From: an uncultured bacterium
GTDB lineage: Bacteria > Planctomycetota > Phycisphaerae > Phycisphaerales > SM1A02
Assembly: GCA_903919715.1 (NCBI GenBank)
Contig: CAIXJC010000012.1
Span: 62,001-126,000, forward strand
Length of the DNA: 64,000 nucleotides
Direction of reading: 5' to 3'
The translations under genes were made by a program, and so were the position numbers. This document shows, in pieces, positions 44,889 to 52,801 of the stretch. Position 1 is the stretch's first letter. Each line of letters starts with the position of its first letter. The notes under the pieces are model-generated. The model was not told where the DNA came from and did no database searches. It saw only the letters and a program-made list of their open reading frames with translations.

Positions 44889-46037
44889 ATGTCACAGAAG
44901 TGGGATGTCATCGTGGTTGGAATGGGTGCCATGGGATCGGCGGCAGTGTGGCATTTGGCGCGGCGGGGGATGCGGGTGCTCGGCATCGAGCAATTTTCAC
45001 GCGGGCACAATCGTGGAAGTTCGCACGGTGGATCTCGAATCATTCGCAACGCATACTTCGAGCATTCAAACTATGTGCCATTGCTTCGCAGGTCGGATGT
45101 GCTTTGGAATGAACTTGAGGAGCGAAGTGGCGCAAAACTTATTCATCGATGCGGATTGTTGTATGGCGGCTTGCATGCGAGCGAAGTCATCGCGGGAGTG
45201 AGACACTCTGCGCTGTTGCATGGAATCCAATTTGAATCGATCGAACCTGCGAAAATCAGCAATCGTTTTCCAGCGTTCGCAAAGTACGCCGAGCCGATCG
45301 AAGAATTTATCTTCGAGCCCCACGCCGGATTCGTGCGTCCTGAGCGAGCGATTTGTGCAATGCTCGCCGATGCAGAGGAGAACGGAGCCATCGTGCGTGA
45401 AGGTGCTGCGGTCGATCATTGGCACGAGCGCGCAGATTTTGTTGAGGTGACTGCGGGTGGGATCACCGAGTGCGCCGACGCACTTGTCTTGTGCCCCGGC
45501 GCATGGACGCCAGAGTTGGCGCGCGAGCTCAATGTTCCGCTGGTGAATGCACGGCAGGTGATTGGATGGATTACGCCGTACGAATCGAGGCAAGACGAAT
45601 CGAATGCGATGCCAGCATTCTTCATGGAGCGAGAAGGAGGCGCTTCCATGTATGGCGTGCCGACTGCGAGCGATCAAGGAATGCCAAGCGGAATCAAAGT
45701 TGGTTTTCACGGTGATGGTCAAGAATGCACGGCAGATTCAATTGACAGAGTTGTGCGAGCAGAAGAAATCAGTGCGATCGAAAAAGCGTTTGCGCGCGCA
45801 GCCCCCAGCCTTGCGGGTGCGGTCACTGCGTCGACGGTGTGCATGTACACGAACACCCCAGACGGACATTTCGTCATCGATCGAATGCCTCGATTGCGGC
45901 GCACATCAATTGCGTGCGGATTCTGCGGTCACGGTTTTAAGTTTGCGCCAGTTGTCGGTGAAATCCTCGCAGATTTAGCCATGCGGGGCGAGACAAATCT
46001 GCCGGCGGATTTTTTGCGGCAGAATCGATTCGCATGA
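44889..46037 (+). CDS. Sarcosine oxidase / N-methyltryptophan oxidase family (SolA-like) flavoenzyme
   Basis: 382 residues. Monomeric FAD enzyme that oxidises secondary amines, giving an aldehyde, H2O2 and the primary amine. The N-terminal dinucleotide-binding motif is VVGMGAMGSAA near 10-20, then SSHGGSRIIRNAYFEH. Cys318 in TVCMYTNTPDGHF matches the Cys that binds FAD covalently in monomeric sarcosine oxidase and N-methyltryptophan oxidase. The C-terminus has GFCGHGFKFAPVVGEILADL. Substrate cannot be decided between sarcosine, N-methyl-tryptophan and pipecolate. It runs towards the MFS carrier gene. Confidence 0.9.
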   Translation: MSQKWDVIVVGMGAMGSAAVWHLARRGMRVLGIEQFSRGHNRGSSHGGSRIIRNAYFEHSNYVPLLRRSDVLWNELEERSGAKLIHRCGLLYGGLHASEVIAGVRHSALLHGIQFESIEPAKISNRFPAFAKYAEPIEEFIFEPHAGFVRPERAICAMLADAEENGAIVREGAAVDHWHERADFVEVTAGGITECADALVLCPGAWTPELARELNVPLVNARQVIGWITPYESRQDESNAMPAFFMEREGGASMYGVPTASDQGMPSGIKVGFHGDGQECTADSIDRVVRAEEISAIEKAFARAAPSLAGAVTASTVCMYTNTPDGHFVIDRMPRLRRTSIACGFCGHGFKFAPVVGEILADLAMRGETNLPADFLRQNRFA

Positions 46038-46041
46038 GGTT

Positions 46042-46054
46042 GGCTGATTCAGCC
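46042..46054 (+). terminator. Possible weak terminator after the SolA-like gene
   Basis: Short GGCTG-ATT-CAGCC hairpin followed by TTTCGATTTCTT in the 27-base gap between two convergent genes. The stem is only 5 bp and the T run is broken, so the call is tentative. Confidence 0.3.
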
Positions 46055-46064
46055 TTTCGATTTC

Positions 46065-47342
46065 TTATCGATTCTGTGGCAGACTCTTTCCAGCGACGAA
46101 CCAAATCGCTGCGGAAATCGCCATCGCAATAGGAATCAAACCCATTGCAGTCGACATGCCGATGCCAGAGTCAGAAATTATGCCGACAAGCCACGGACTT
46201 GGAACATCGCCGAAGAGATGAATGAGCAGGACGCTCGCGCCAATTGCAAACGGTCGAAGTTGAGCGGAAACGGCGTTGAGAATGACTGCATTGACGGGAC
46301 CTTGGGTTGCGAACGAAAATGCCGAAGCGAGTGCAAGTCCGACGATGACCTGCCAATCGGCTGTGCAATACAACGCAACGATGGAGGATGGAACTGCGAT
46401 CGCCATACAGATGCCACAGAGTTTCAGGCACGCTTCCGATCCACCGCCGAGTCGTTTCGCAATCGAACCGCCGGCGATTGTTCCGACGAATCCAGTTGTC
46501 ACCAAGACAATTCCAAATGTCGTTGTGGATGATGCGACACTCCATCCCCGCACGGACTGCAGGTAATACGGCATCCACACCGCAAGTGCGCCGAAGGCAA
46601 ATGTGAATGCGACATAGCCCGCAGTGGCGAGTACAAAATTCCTCGAAGCCAGCAAGGGCTTGACCATGGATTTGATATTGTTCAGCATTCGCGCATTCGA
46701 TGTCGTATGCGTTGCCGCATTGGTGTTCGCTTCGACCACGTCGTCGGATTGTCCATGCGGAGGATCTTTCAGCTTGAGACAAACGATGGCGAGGGCGATC
46801 CCTGGAACGCCGCCTGCAAGAAAGACTTCGCGCCAACCCCATGCATTGACGATCAAACCTGATGCGATATAGCTGAGCGCACTCCCAACTGGAATTGCCG
46901 CATAAAAAATGCTCAGGGCGACAGGTCGACGGGAGGGTGAGTAATGGTCGACAAGAAGCGCTGGCCCTACGGTGGTGTATGCCGCCTCGCCGATACCAAC
47001 GATCGCACGCATGATGAACAATTGCGTGAGGGTGTTCACCAAACCGCTTCCCATTGTGGCGACGCTCCAGATCAGAATTCCAGCAGCGAGGATGAGAGTT
47101 CGGCTCATGCGTCGAGCGAGAATTCCGAAGACCGGCGATGCCGCCATATAGACGAGCAGAAAAATACTCGTCAGCAATCCGATATCCGCATCTGTCGCAC
47201 CGAGGGCATCTTTTAATGGGACGACGATGCCTGCGATCAAGTATCGATCGAGATAATTCAACAGGTTGATTGCCGTCAGCGTGATAAGTGCGATTCGCGC
47301 AGATCGGATCGAGGCGTCAGTATGACTACGGACTTGTTGCAT
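46065..47342 (-). CDS. MFS transporter, Spinster-like
   Basis: About 425 residues from the ATG at 47342; the open frame extends another 50 codons that do not look like protein. 12 membrane helices. Motifs: N-terminal LLNYLDRYLIAGIVVPLKDAL, the helix-2/3 loop FGILARRMSR, and helix 5 YAAIPVGSALSYIASG. The NYLDR start is common to Spinster-like and glycerol-3-phosphate-type subgroups of the major facilitator superfamily. The substrate is unknown. Convergent with the SolA-like gene, perhaps unrelated to it. Confidence 0.87.
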   Translation of the reverse strand: MQQVRSHTDASIRSARIALITLTAINLLNYLDRYLIAGIVVPLKDALGATDADIGLLTSIFLLVYMAASPVFGILARRMSRTLILAAGILIWSVATMGSGLVNTLTQLFIMRAIVGIGEAAYTTVGPALLVDHYSPSRRPVALSIFYAAIPVGSALSYIASGLIVNAWGWREVFLAGGVPGIALAIVCLKLKDPPHGQSDDVVEANTNAATHTTSNARMLNNIKSMVKPLLASRNFVLATAGYVAFTFAFGALAVWMPYYLQSVRGWSVASSTTTFGIVLVTTGFVGTIAGGSIAKRLGGGSEACLKLCGICMAIAVPSSIVALYCTADWQVIVGLALASAFSFATQGPVNAVILNAVSAQLRPFAIGASVLLIHLFGDVPSPWLVGIISDSGIGMSTAMGLIPIAMAISAAIWFVAGKSLPQNR

Positions 47343-47534
47343 TCGCGATGGTGCTACCCCATTGCAGCGAACGCAGCAACTGTGCGGTGATGATTGTGCA
47401 ACTGCGCAGCACGATCGTCCAGTCTGAGAAGGGGGCGCACGACTTGTGGATACGCCATAAGATTGAGCAGTCGACAGAATCGATCTGTCCAAACGAGATT
47501 TATTTTTTATTCACACCTTTGAGGAGATTTCGCA

Positions 47535-48083
47535 ATGCGTATCAATACCGTTTCATCGATCGTTCTCACTTGTCTGTTGGCTGCTTGTGCTGGCGCTCCG
47601 AAGACCCAGGAGCAAAAGCAGGATCTTTCAACGGCAGTTCAGAAATCAGTCTCTTTGGTGAAAGTAGTCGATCCCACATTGCAGAAACTCTTTGATTCTG
47701 CCTACGGCTATGCAGTGCTTCCATCGGTCGGCAAGGGTGGATTTCTCATCGGTGGCGCTGGCGGCGATGGAGAGGTTTTCAAGAGCGGAAAGTTGGTCGG
47801 GTATTGCTCGATGGGTCAAGGAACAATCGGCGCAACAATTGGCGGGCAGGCATTTGACGAGTTCATCTTCTTTAAGGACGAGGCAAGTTATAAGGATTTC
47901 ACTGATGGTCAGTTCGCAATTGCCGCTCAGGTTTCTGCAGTGATGGCACGGGCGGGTGCTGGCGCAGCGGCTGGATATCAGAATGGCGTTGCAATTTTTG
48001 TGAATAACGAAAAGGGCGCAATGTTGGAGGCGGCCGTCGGTGGTCAGCAGTTCAACTATGTGCCGCTTGATTCTGCGAAGTAA
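47535..48083 (+). CDS. YSC84/SYLF-domain lipoprotein
   Basis: 182 residues. Lipobox LLAAC (Cys at about 18). YSC84 (SYLF) lipid-binding domain (about 50-180): AYGYAVLPSVGKGGFLIGGAGGDG, VGYCSMGQGTIGATIGGQAFDEFIFFKDE, and VAIFVNNEKGAMLEAAVGGQQF. Such domains bind phosphoinositides in eukaryotes; the role in bacteria is unclear, likely at the envelope. A strong Shine-Dalgarno (GAGGAG) lies 8 bases before the ATG, rare in this window, so high expression is likely. A strong terminator follows. Confidence 0.92.
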   Translation: MRINTVSSIVLTCLLAACAGAPKTQEQKQDLSTAVQKSVSLVKVVDPTLQKLFDSAYGYAVLPSVGKGGFLIGGAGGDGEVFKSGKLVGYCSMGQGTIGATIGGQAFDEFIFFKDEASYKDFTDGQFAIAAQVSAVMARAGAGAAAGYQNGVAIFVNNEKGAMLEAAVGGQQFNYVPLDSAK

Positions 48084-48119
48084 TTTGCGAAGTTGGTTGA
48101 GATATTTTTTTGATCGTTC

Positions 48120-48146
48120 AGGCCGCAGGAAGTTTTCCTGCGGCCT
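48120..48146 (+). terminator. Rho-independent terminator of the YSC84 gene
   Basis: Perfect 12-bp stem AGGCCGCAGGAA/TTCCTGCGGCCT with a 3-base loop, followed by TTTTATTTTTTT. It lies 36 bases after the stop of the lipoprotein gene. Confidence 0.93.
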
Positions 48147-48228
48147 TTTTATTTTTTTGGTCATGCCATTGCGCCAAGAGAAACTCTGCAGATTGAAGAA
48201 GCGTGACAGGTGTTTGATTTGCACAGAG

Positions 48229-48269
48229 CGGCTGACACGGTTACTGAAGAGCCTCGCAATGGAATCACA
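48229..48269 (+). repeat. Direct repeat, copy 1
   Basis: Starts CGGCTGACACGGTTACTGAA and ends GGAATCACA. It matches copy 2 at 35 of 41 positions, with no gap. Confidence 0.75.
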
Positions 48270-48395
48270 AGCCTGATCCACAGAACCGACTGCATATGGC
48301 GGCAGCCGTGGAAAGTCCTCTCGGTGCTCAGACAGTCCTCGGAAGCTTCGCAGACGCTTGCCGCCTGCGGAACTCGCACGTAGAGAGCTTTCCAA

Positions 48396-48436
48396 CGGCT
48401 GACACGGTTGCTGAAAAACGTCGCAGCGGAATCACA
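48396..48436 (+). repeat. Direct repeat, copy 2
   Basis: Starts CGGCTGACACGGTTGCTGAA and ends GGAATCACA. The offset from copy 1 is 167 bases, not a multiple of three, which argues against a protein repeat. Confidence 0.75.
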
Positions 48437-48469
48437 GAATTGAGCCCACGGGGGCGAATTGCAAACGTT

Positions 48470-49147
48470 TCAGCGTCGACGTCGCGATAGAAGTCCTGCA
48501 AATCCGAGAAGCGCAATCGCTCCAGGAGCTGGGACGACTGTGTAACTCAGAAATGCTCCAGCAACGCTTGGGCTACCCCAACCAGTTGTTGCGATGTCAT
48601 TGCGGCTCAAGTGATCGATCCCAGGATCATTTCCACCGCCGCTCGTTGCGACATCGAAGGAGATGACGCTGCCAAGGCTCAGGTTCATTGAAGCAAGTGA
48701 CATTGTCCAAGAGACGGTGTTGCCGCTTTGCACATTGCTGAAAACCTGGGCGTTTCCCCAATCCCAACCCAAGTAATTGTTCGCAACAAGTTGCGAATTA
48801 GCGGTGGAGGCGTCGACCCATGAACCCACAAAGTAATCAATTTGAGCACCAGAAAGGTCGACTGGTCGACTCCATGCATTCGTTCCTGTTCCTCCAGATT
48901 GCGTTGTTTCCAAGAAGATCATGTACTTCGTCCAGCTTGCGAAGTCGCGCGTTGTCACCGAGAAGGTGATGTCGGTTGCAGTATTCGACACATTGACGCT
49001 TGTAATGTCGAGGTTTCCAAGTCCATTGTCGAACAAGTCGTTCGATGCGTCTTGATACAGCCCAGTCACGCCCGCCGATGCAAGAGATGCAAAGGATGCG
49101 ATCGCCAAGGATGCCGCCACGGTGCTGAGGGAATTCAAAGTTTTCAT
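48470..49147 (-). CDS. Secreted protein with PEP-CTERM-like sorting tail (second)
   Basis: 225 residues from the ATG at 49147, which gives a good signal peptide (about 1-25, cleavage after LASA). The open frame extends 94 codons upstream with no protein-like content. The mature part is beta-rich with many Asn, Ser and Thr and regions such as TDITFSVTTRDF and VSWTMSLASMNL, like an extracellular beta sandwich. The C-terminus has VVPAPGA, a hydrophobic helix (IALLGFAGLL) and SRRRR. The tail nearly equals that of the protein at 13419, while the bodies differ. Function unknown; sorting by an exosortase is inferred. Confidence 0.82.
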   Translation of the reverse strand: MKTLNSLSTVAASLAIASFASLASAGVTGLYQDASNDLFDNGLGNLDITSVNVSNTATDITFSVTTRDFASWTKYMIFLETTQSGGTGTNAWSRPVDLSGAQIDYFVGSWVDASTANSQLVANNYLGWDWGNAQVFSNVQSGNTVSWTMSLASMNLSLGSVISFDVATSGGGNDPGIDHLSRNDIATTGWGSPSVAGAFLSYTVVPAPGAIALLGFAGLLSRRRR

Positions 49148-49280
49148 GGTGTTGTCTCGAAAAGAACAAAGGCGTTGCCTTTGACCTCTCTCCACAACGA
49201 GTTTCTTCGACTCACGACTGCCGAAGTTTATAGAATGTAACCCAATTGCGTTCCAATGCAAATCTTTTTCCTTGAAAGTT

Positions 49281-50123
49281 ATGGATAAAAACAATATGAA
49301 AAACACATCGATGCAAGCAGGCCAATCTCGCCTTCGCAGAAGTATTTTCCGCATTTCCATCGTTGCCGGGTTATTTGGAGTTGCTGTTGTCACAATAGGG
49401 TTTGTGCAGTCAAAAGATCGGGTTTTCACGTATCCCGTTCACGACACAAACCGACCTCAGCCAGCGATTGTGACGCCTGGCGCAGCGTGCACGAGCAGCG
49501 CTCCCAGTGATGCGATCGTGCTTTTTGGCGGCAAGGATTTGTCTGCGTGGTCCAAAGGGGGGACGGACGCCCCAGCAGGTTGGGCGGTCAAGGACGGGGT
49601 GGCGACGATCGTTCCAGGGTCTGGCGACATTACGACACGCCAATCATTTGGCGATTGCCAATTCCACATTGAATGGATGGTGCCAGCGGAACTGAAATGT
49701 GAGAGTCAGCACGGATGCAACAGCGGACTTTTTTTTAATTCGCAGTATGAACTGCAAATTTTGAATTCATCGGGAAACGTGACCTATGCGGACGGAATGG
49801 CGGGTTCGCTCTACGGCCAATATCCGCCGCTCGTCAATCCGTGTCGTCCACAAGGTGAATGGAATACGTATGACGTCATCTTCCGCGGTCCACGATTTGA
49901 TGCGTCGGCTGGAATCATTCGGACAGCAACAGAAACTGTCTTCTTTAACGGCGTTCTTGTGCAAGATGATGTCGAGATTCTCGGTGCGACTGTGCACGGA
50001 GCGCGTGCCTCGTACTCAGCGCATCCTGAGGCTGGGCCGATCAAGTTGCAAGATCACGGGGACCCTTTGAAGTTCCGCAACATCTGGATTAGACCATTAG
50101 GAAAACCGCAAGTTGCGGAATGA
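49281..50123 (+). CDS. DUF1080 (3-keto-disaccharide hydrolase family) protein, membrane-anchored or secreted
   Basis: About 280 residues from the ATG at 49281 (an upstream TTG is also open). The N-terminus has a basic stretch and one hydrophobic segment (about 28-44, IVAGLFGVAVVTIGFV), a signal anchor or uncleaved signal. The DUF1080 domain (about 80-278) has IVLFGGKDLSAW, GDITTRQSFGDCQFHIEW, CNSGLFFNSQYELQILN, GEWNTYDVIFRGP and KFRNIWIRPL. It carries more Cys than the other two DUF1080 proteins. Member of the family whose known enzymes cleave 3-keto-glycosides; the substrate here is unknown. Convergent with sthA. Confidence 0.88.
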   Translation: MDKNNMKNTSMQAGQSRLRRSIFRISIVAGLFGVAVVTIGFVQSKDRVFTYPVHDTNRPQPAIVTPGAACTSSAPSDAIVLFGGKDLSAWSKGGTDAPAGWAVKDGVATIVPGSGDITTRQSFGDCQFHIEWMVPAELKCESQHGCNSGLFFNSQYELQILNSSGNVTYADGMAGSLYGQYPPLVNPCRPQGEWNTYDVIFRGPRFDASAGIIRTATETVFFNGVLVQDDVEILGATVHGARASYSAHPEAGPIKLQDHGDPLKFRNIWIRPLGKPQVAE

Positions 50124-50163
50124 ACGGTCATTTCGACACGTGCGTCGATCGTTGGGATGAGCT

Positions 50164-51591
50164 TCAGCAACCTACAGAGTTGTTGCGCAGGTTGTTATAT
50201 GCGTTGTATGCGGCCACCTTGTAGCACTCCGCATATGTCGGATAGTTGAAGACATTCGTCAAGAAGAAATCCAGTCCGCCTTTGAGGCGAACAACTGCTT
50301 GGCCGATATGCACAAGTTCCGTGGCATTCGATCCCAAGATATGGACGCCGAGCAAGACCTGCGTTTCACGGTGAAAGATAAGTTTGAGAAAACCGTCCGA
50401 TGTTTCTGCGATTTTTCCGCGGGCGATTTCGCTGTATCGCGCGACGCCGATCTCATACGGCACTTTGTCCTCCGTCAATTTTTGTTCTGACGCACCTGCG
50501 CTGCTCATTTCTGGAATCGAATAAATGCCGTATGGATAATCCTCGCCCATCGGGCTCACTGGATTGTCAAACATAACGCATGCGGCGATTCGACCTTGCG
50601 CTGCGCTTGTTGCCGCAAGAGCGGGAAAACCGATCAGATCACCTGCAGCGAAGATGCTTGGCACAATCGTGCGGTACTGCGCATCCACTTTGATTCGGCC
50701 GCGGCTGTCTGCTTCAAGACCGGCGCAATCGAGGTGTAAACCCTCGGTGCATCCCTGTCGGCCGGAGCAGATAAGTGCAACATCCGCAGTCATTCGTTTT
50801 CCGCTTTCAAGTTCCACAAGGACTCGCCGTGGCGATTCTTCGACGATCGCGATCTTGGTCACGTTCTCATTACACCGAAAGATCATGTCGTGAGTACGCA
50901 TGTCGTGAATCATCTCGTCGACTGTCTCGTGATCCATAAATGAGATCGGTCGGTCGGCTCGTTCGATGAGCGTGACTTTGGTTCCAAGGGTGGCAAAGAA
51001 TGACGCATACTCGATACCGATGACTCCGCCGCCGACCACAATCATCGTGCGTGGAATATTTCCAAGCGAGAAGACATTGTCGCTCGTGAGCAGAATGGGA
51101 TGCTCTTCATTTGATTGATCTGGACAGCCTGCCGGAATCACTGGCTTGGTCCCGCAGGCAAGGAGGGTGAATGATGTCGTGATCTGTCGATCGCCTTCTG
51201 GGCTGTCGACCGCGATCGTATTTGCATCGATAAACGATGCAAACCCGCTAAAAATCTTGATCCCATTGCGAAGGAGGTTGGAACGGATCAACTGTTGCTC
51301 TTCTTGGATAACCGAGGAGACTCGCTCGAGCAACATCGGCATGGTCATTTGGATTGGGTCTGCGCCTGCGGCCTCTAGAGAGCGCCGAACGGTCGCACGC
51401 TTCAGGCTGAATACTGCTTCGCGAAATGTCTTGGACGGCAATGTTCCCAGATGGACCGAGACCCCGCCCACGCCCTTGCGTCGTTCAATAAGAGCCACTC
51501 GCTTGTCAAGTTTCGCTGCTTGTATCGCCGCGTTCTGGCCAGCGGGTCCGCTCCCAATCACGACGAGATCAAATTCATAGGCGCTGTCCAT
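50164..51591 (-). CDS. sthA: Soluble pyridine nucleotide transhydrogenase
   Basis: 475 residues from the ATG at 51591, giving the usual N-terminus just before LVVIGSGPAGQNAAIQAAKL. FAD enzyme of the disulfide-reductase family that moves hydride between NADPH and NAD+. The active-site segment reads VGGVSVHLGTLPSK, so both redox Cys of the classical enzymes are absent, in line with SthA. The NAD(P) site is MIVVGGGVIGIEYASFF, the FAD site IFAAGDLIGFP, and the dimer part has YSIPEMSSAG, as in E. coli SthA. It diverges from a flavin reductase gene. Confidence 0.9.
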   Translation of the reverse strand: MDSAYEFDLVVIGSGPAGQNAAIQAAKLDKRVALIERRKGVGGVSVHLGTLPSKTFREAVFSLKRATVRRSLEAAGADPIQMTMPMLLERVSSVIQEEQQLIRSNLLRNGIKIFSGFASFIDANTIAVDSPEGDRQITTSFTLLACGTKPVIPAGCPDQSNEEHPILLTSDNVFSLGNIPRTMIVVGGGVIGIEYASFFATLGTKVTLIERADRPISFMDHETVDEMIHDMRTHDMIFRCNENVTKIAIVEESPRRVLVELESGKRMTADVALICSGRQGCTEGLHLDCAGLEADSRGRIKVDAQYRTIVPSIFAAGDLIGFPALAATSAAQGRIAACVMFDNPVSPMGEDYPYGIYSIPEMSSAGASEQKLTEDKVPYEIGVARYSEIARGKIAETSDGFLKLIFHRETQVLLGVHILGSNATELVHIGQAVVRLKGGLDFFLTNVFNYPTYAECYKVAAYNAYNNLRNNSVGC

Positions 51592-51645
51592 AACCGCAGA
51601 GAGTAGCGAACAATCGCAGCGAAGTCGGCTATGTTTCGCAGGCGA

Positions 51646-52308
51646 ATGGAATTCGACCCCGCCAAGCACTCTGCAGCCGATTGCTATCGAATGTTGATCG
51701 GGTTGATCGTTCCAAGACCGATCGCAATCGTTGGGACTTGTGCCGCAGATCGCTCTTCAGTCAACCTTGCTCCTTTTTCCTTCTTCAATGGATGTGGATC
51801 CACTCCTATGACATTGTTGTTCTGTCCTGCGAACCGTCGCGATGGCGGAGAAAAGGATTCGCTGCGAAATGCGAAACCTGTTTCGGAAGGCGGTCAGGGA
51901 GAGTTCACAGTCAGTCTCTGTGTTGAGTCGATTGTTCAGCGGGCTGTATCGACTGCGGAAGCGCTGGCTTACGGCGAAAGCGAATTTGAACTTTCGGGGC
52001 TCGGCCAGCGCGAAAGTCGAGTCGTTGCACCTCCGGGCGTGATGGAGAGTCCTGCGACTTTCGAATGTCGAACGGTGCAGGTGATCCGCTTGGCGCCAGG
52101 AATAGCGGGTGGAGCCAACATCGTGATCGGTCAGGTTGTCCATCTTTCTGTCGCAGATGTTCTGCTCGACGAACATGGTCGGCTTGATCAGTCGCAGGTG
52201 CGAACTGTCGCGCGCATGGGGGGCGATCACTATTGCGAGACGAGCAAACGGTTCGAACTGCCGATGGGGCGCCAGGCCCTCGATCTTCAAAATCCATTCG
52301 CATCCTGA
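51646..52308 (+). CDS. Flavin reductase-like, FMN-binding split-barrel protein
   Basis: About 220 residues; ATG at 51646, with an alternative in-frame ATG at 51631. Flavin reductase-like domain: DCYRMLIGLIVPRPIAIVGT near the N-terminus, VNLAPFSFFNGCGSTP, then RNAKPVSEGGQGEFTVSLC and the closing CETSKRFELPM. These proteins bind FMN and either reduce it with NAD(P)H or support a monooxygenase; the substrate is unknown. It diverges from sthA with about 54 bases between starts. The next gene (52369) lies 60 bases downstream on the same strand. Confidence 0.87.
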   Translation: MEFDPAKHSAADCYRMLIGLIVPRPIAIVGTCAADRSSVNLAPFSFFNGCGSTPMTLLFCPANRRDGGEKDSLRNAKPVSEGGQGEFTVSLCVESIVQRAVSTAEALAYGESEFELSGLGQRESRVVAPPGVMESPATFECRTVQVIRLAPGIAGGANIVIGQVVHLSVADVLLDEHGRLDQSQVRTVARMGGDHYCETSKRFELPMGRQALDLQNPFAS

Positions 52309-52368
52309 GGTCGGGATGGATATCTTGAAGGGGTGTCCCAAGCACCGCGCAAGAATTCCGGCCAACGA

Positions 52369-52797
52369 ATGAAAGTGAGCAATGTGAAAATGCCAGCAAA
52401 ATCCCCTGCAAAATCCCCTGCAAAATCCCCTGCGAAATCCCCTGCGAAATCCAAAGTAAAGGTCTCCGCCAAGCGCAAGGTCGCTTCTGTGAAGTCGGCC
52501 AAAGTGGCGCCCAAGTCGCGCAGCAAGATCTCCAAGAGTGCGAAGAAGCCTGCAGTTGCGGTGACGATCAAGAAGAAGGCCGTCCGCAAGGTGCGCGCAT
52601 CGAAAAACGAAAGCAAGTCGCTCAAGAGTTTCTCAATCGTCGAAACATCGCCAGCGACATGGTCAGAAAAGTCGAACGGGCCAACGTTTGAGCAAGTTCG
52701 GTTGGCTGCCTATCACCGCTGGCTTCAGACTGGCGGAAGCGATATAGACAATTGGTTCTCTGCTGAAGGGAATCTTCGCAGCGAGAAGGATTCTTGA
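52369..52797 (+). CDS. Small basic protein with KSPAK repeats and a DUF2934-like C-terminus
   Basis: 142 residues from the ATG at 52369; the frame is open further to a GTG at 52333. After a short start it has PAKS repeated five times in a row, then a long Lys/Ser/Ala/Val-rich tract (about 29-80) that resembles a histone H1 tail. The C-terminal ~45 residues have FEQVRLAAYHRWLQTGGSDIDNWFSAE, like the small DUF2934 domain of planctomycetes and proteobacteria. The Lys-rich arm should bind DNA or RNA, or be modified at its Ser-Pro sites. Four bases separate it from the third DUF1080 gene. Confidence 0.7.
   Translation: MKVSNVKMPAKSPAKSPAKSPAKSPAKSKVKVSAKRKVASVKSAKVAPKSRSKISKSAKKPAVAVTIKKKAVRKVRASKNESKSLKSFSIVETSPATWSEKSNGPTFEQVRLAAYHRWLQTGGSDIDNWFSAEGNLRSEKDS
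52393..52452 (+). repeat. Tandem 12-base coding repeat
   Basis: Five consecutive units close to CCTGCAAAATCC (the first has CCA, the last two GCG for GCA), in frame, encoding P-A-K-S. The almost identical codons suggest recent expansion by slippage. Confidence 0.9.
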
Positions 52798-52801
52798 CCG
52801 A

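Larger units (their letters stand above)
48147..48469. other. 323-base intergenic stretch with an imperfect direct repeat
   Basis: No convincing reading frame in either direction. Two copies of a 41-base segment lie 167 bases apart (see the two repeat entries). Between them is a GC-rich section with CGGCAGCC and GCCGCCTGCGG that can fold on itself. It lies between a terminator and the tail end of the sorting-tail gene, so it would be untranscribed or part of a long 3' end. It could hold a small RNA or be the remains of a lost gene. Confidence 0.5.

Noticed and set aside
50164-51591. Dihydrolipoamide dehydrogenase or mercuric reductase
   Set aside because: Both redox-active Cys are missing in VGGVSVHLGTLPSK, and the C-terminal motif matches SthA.
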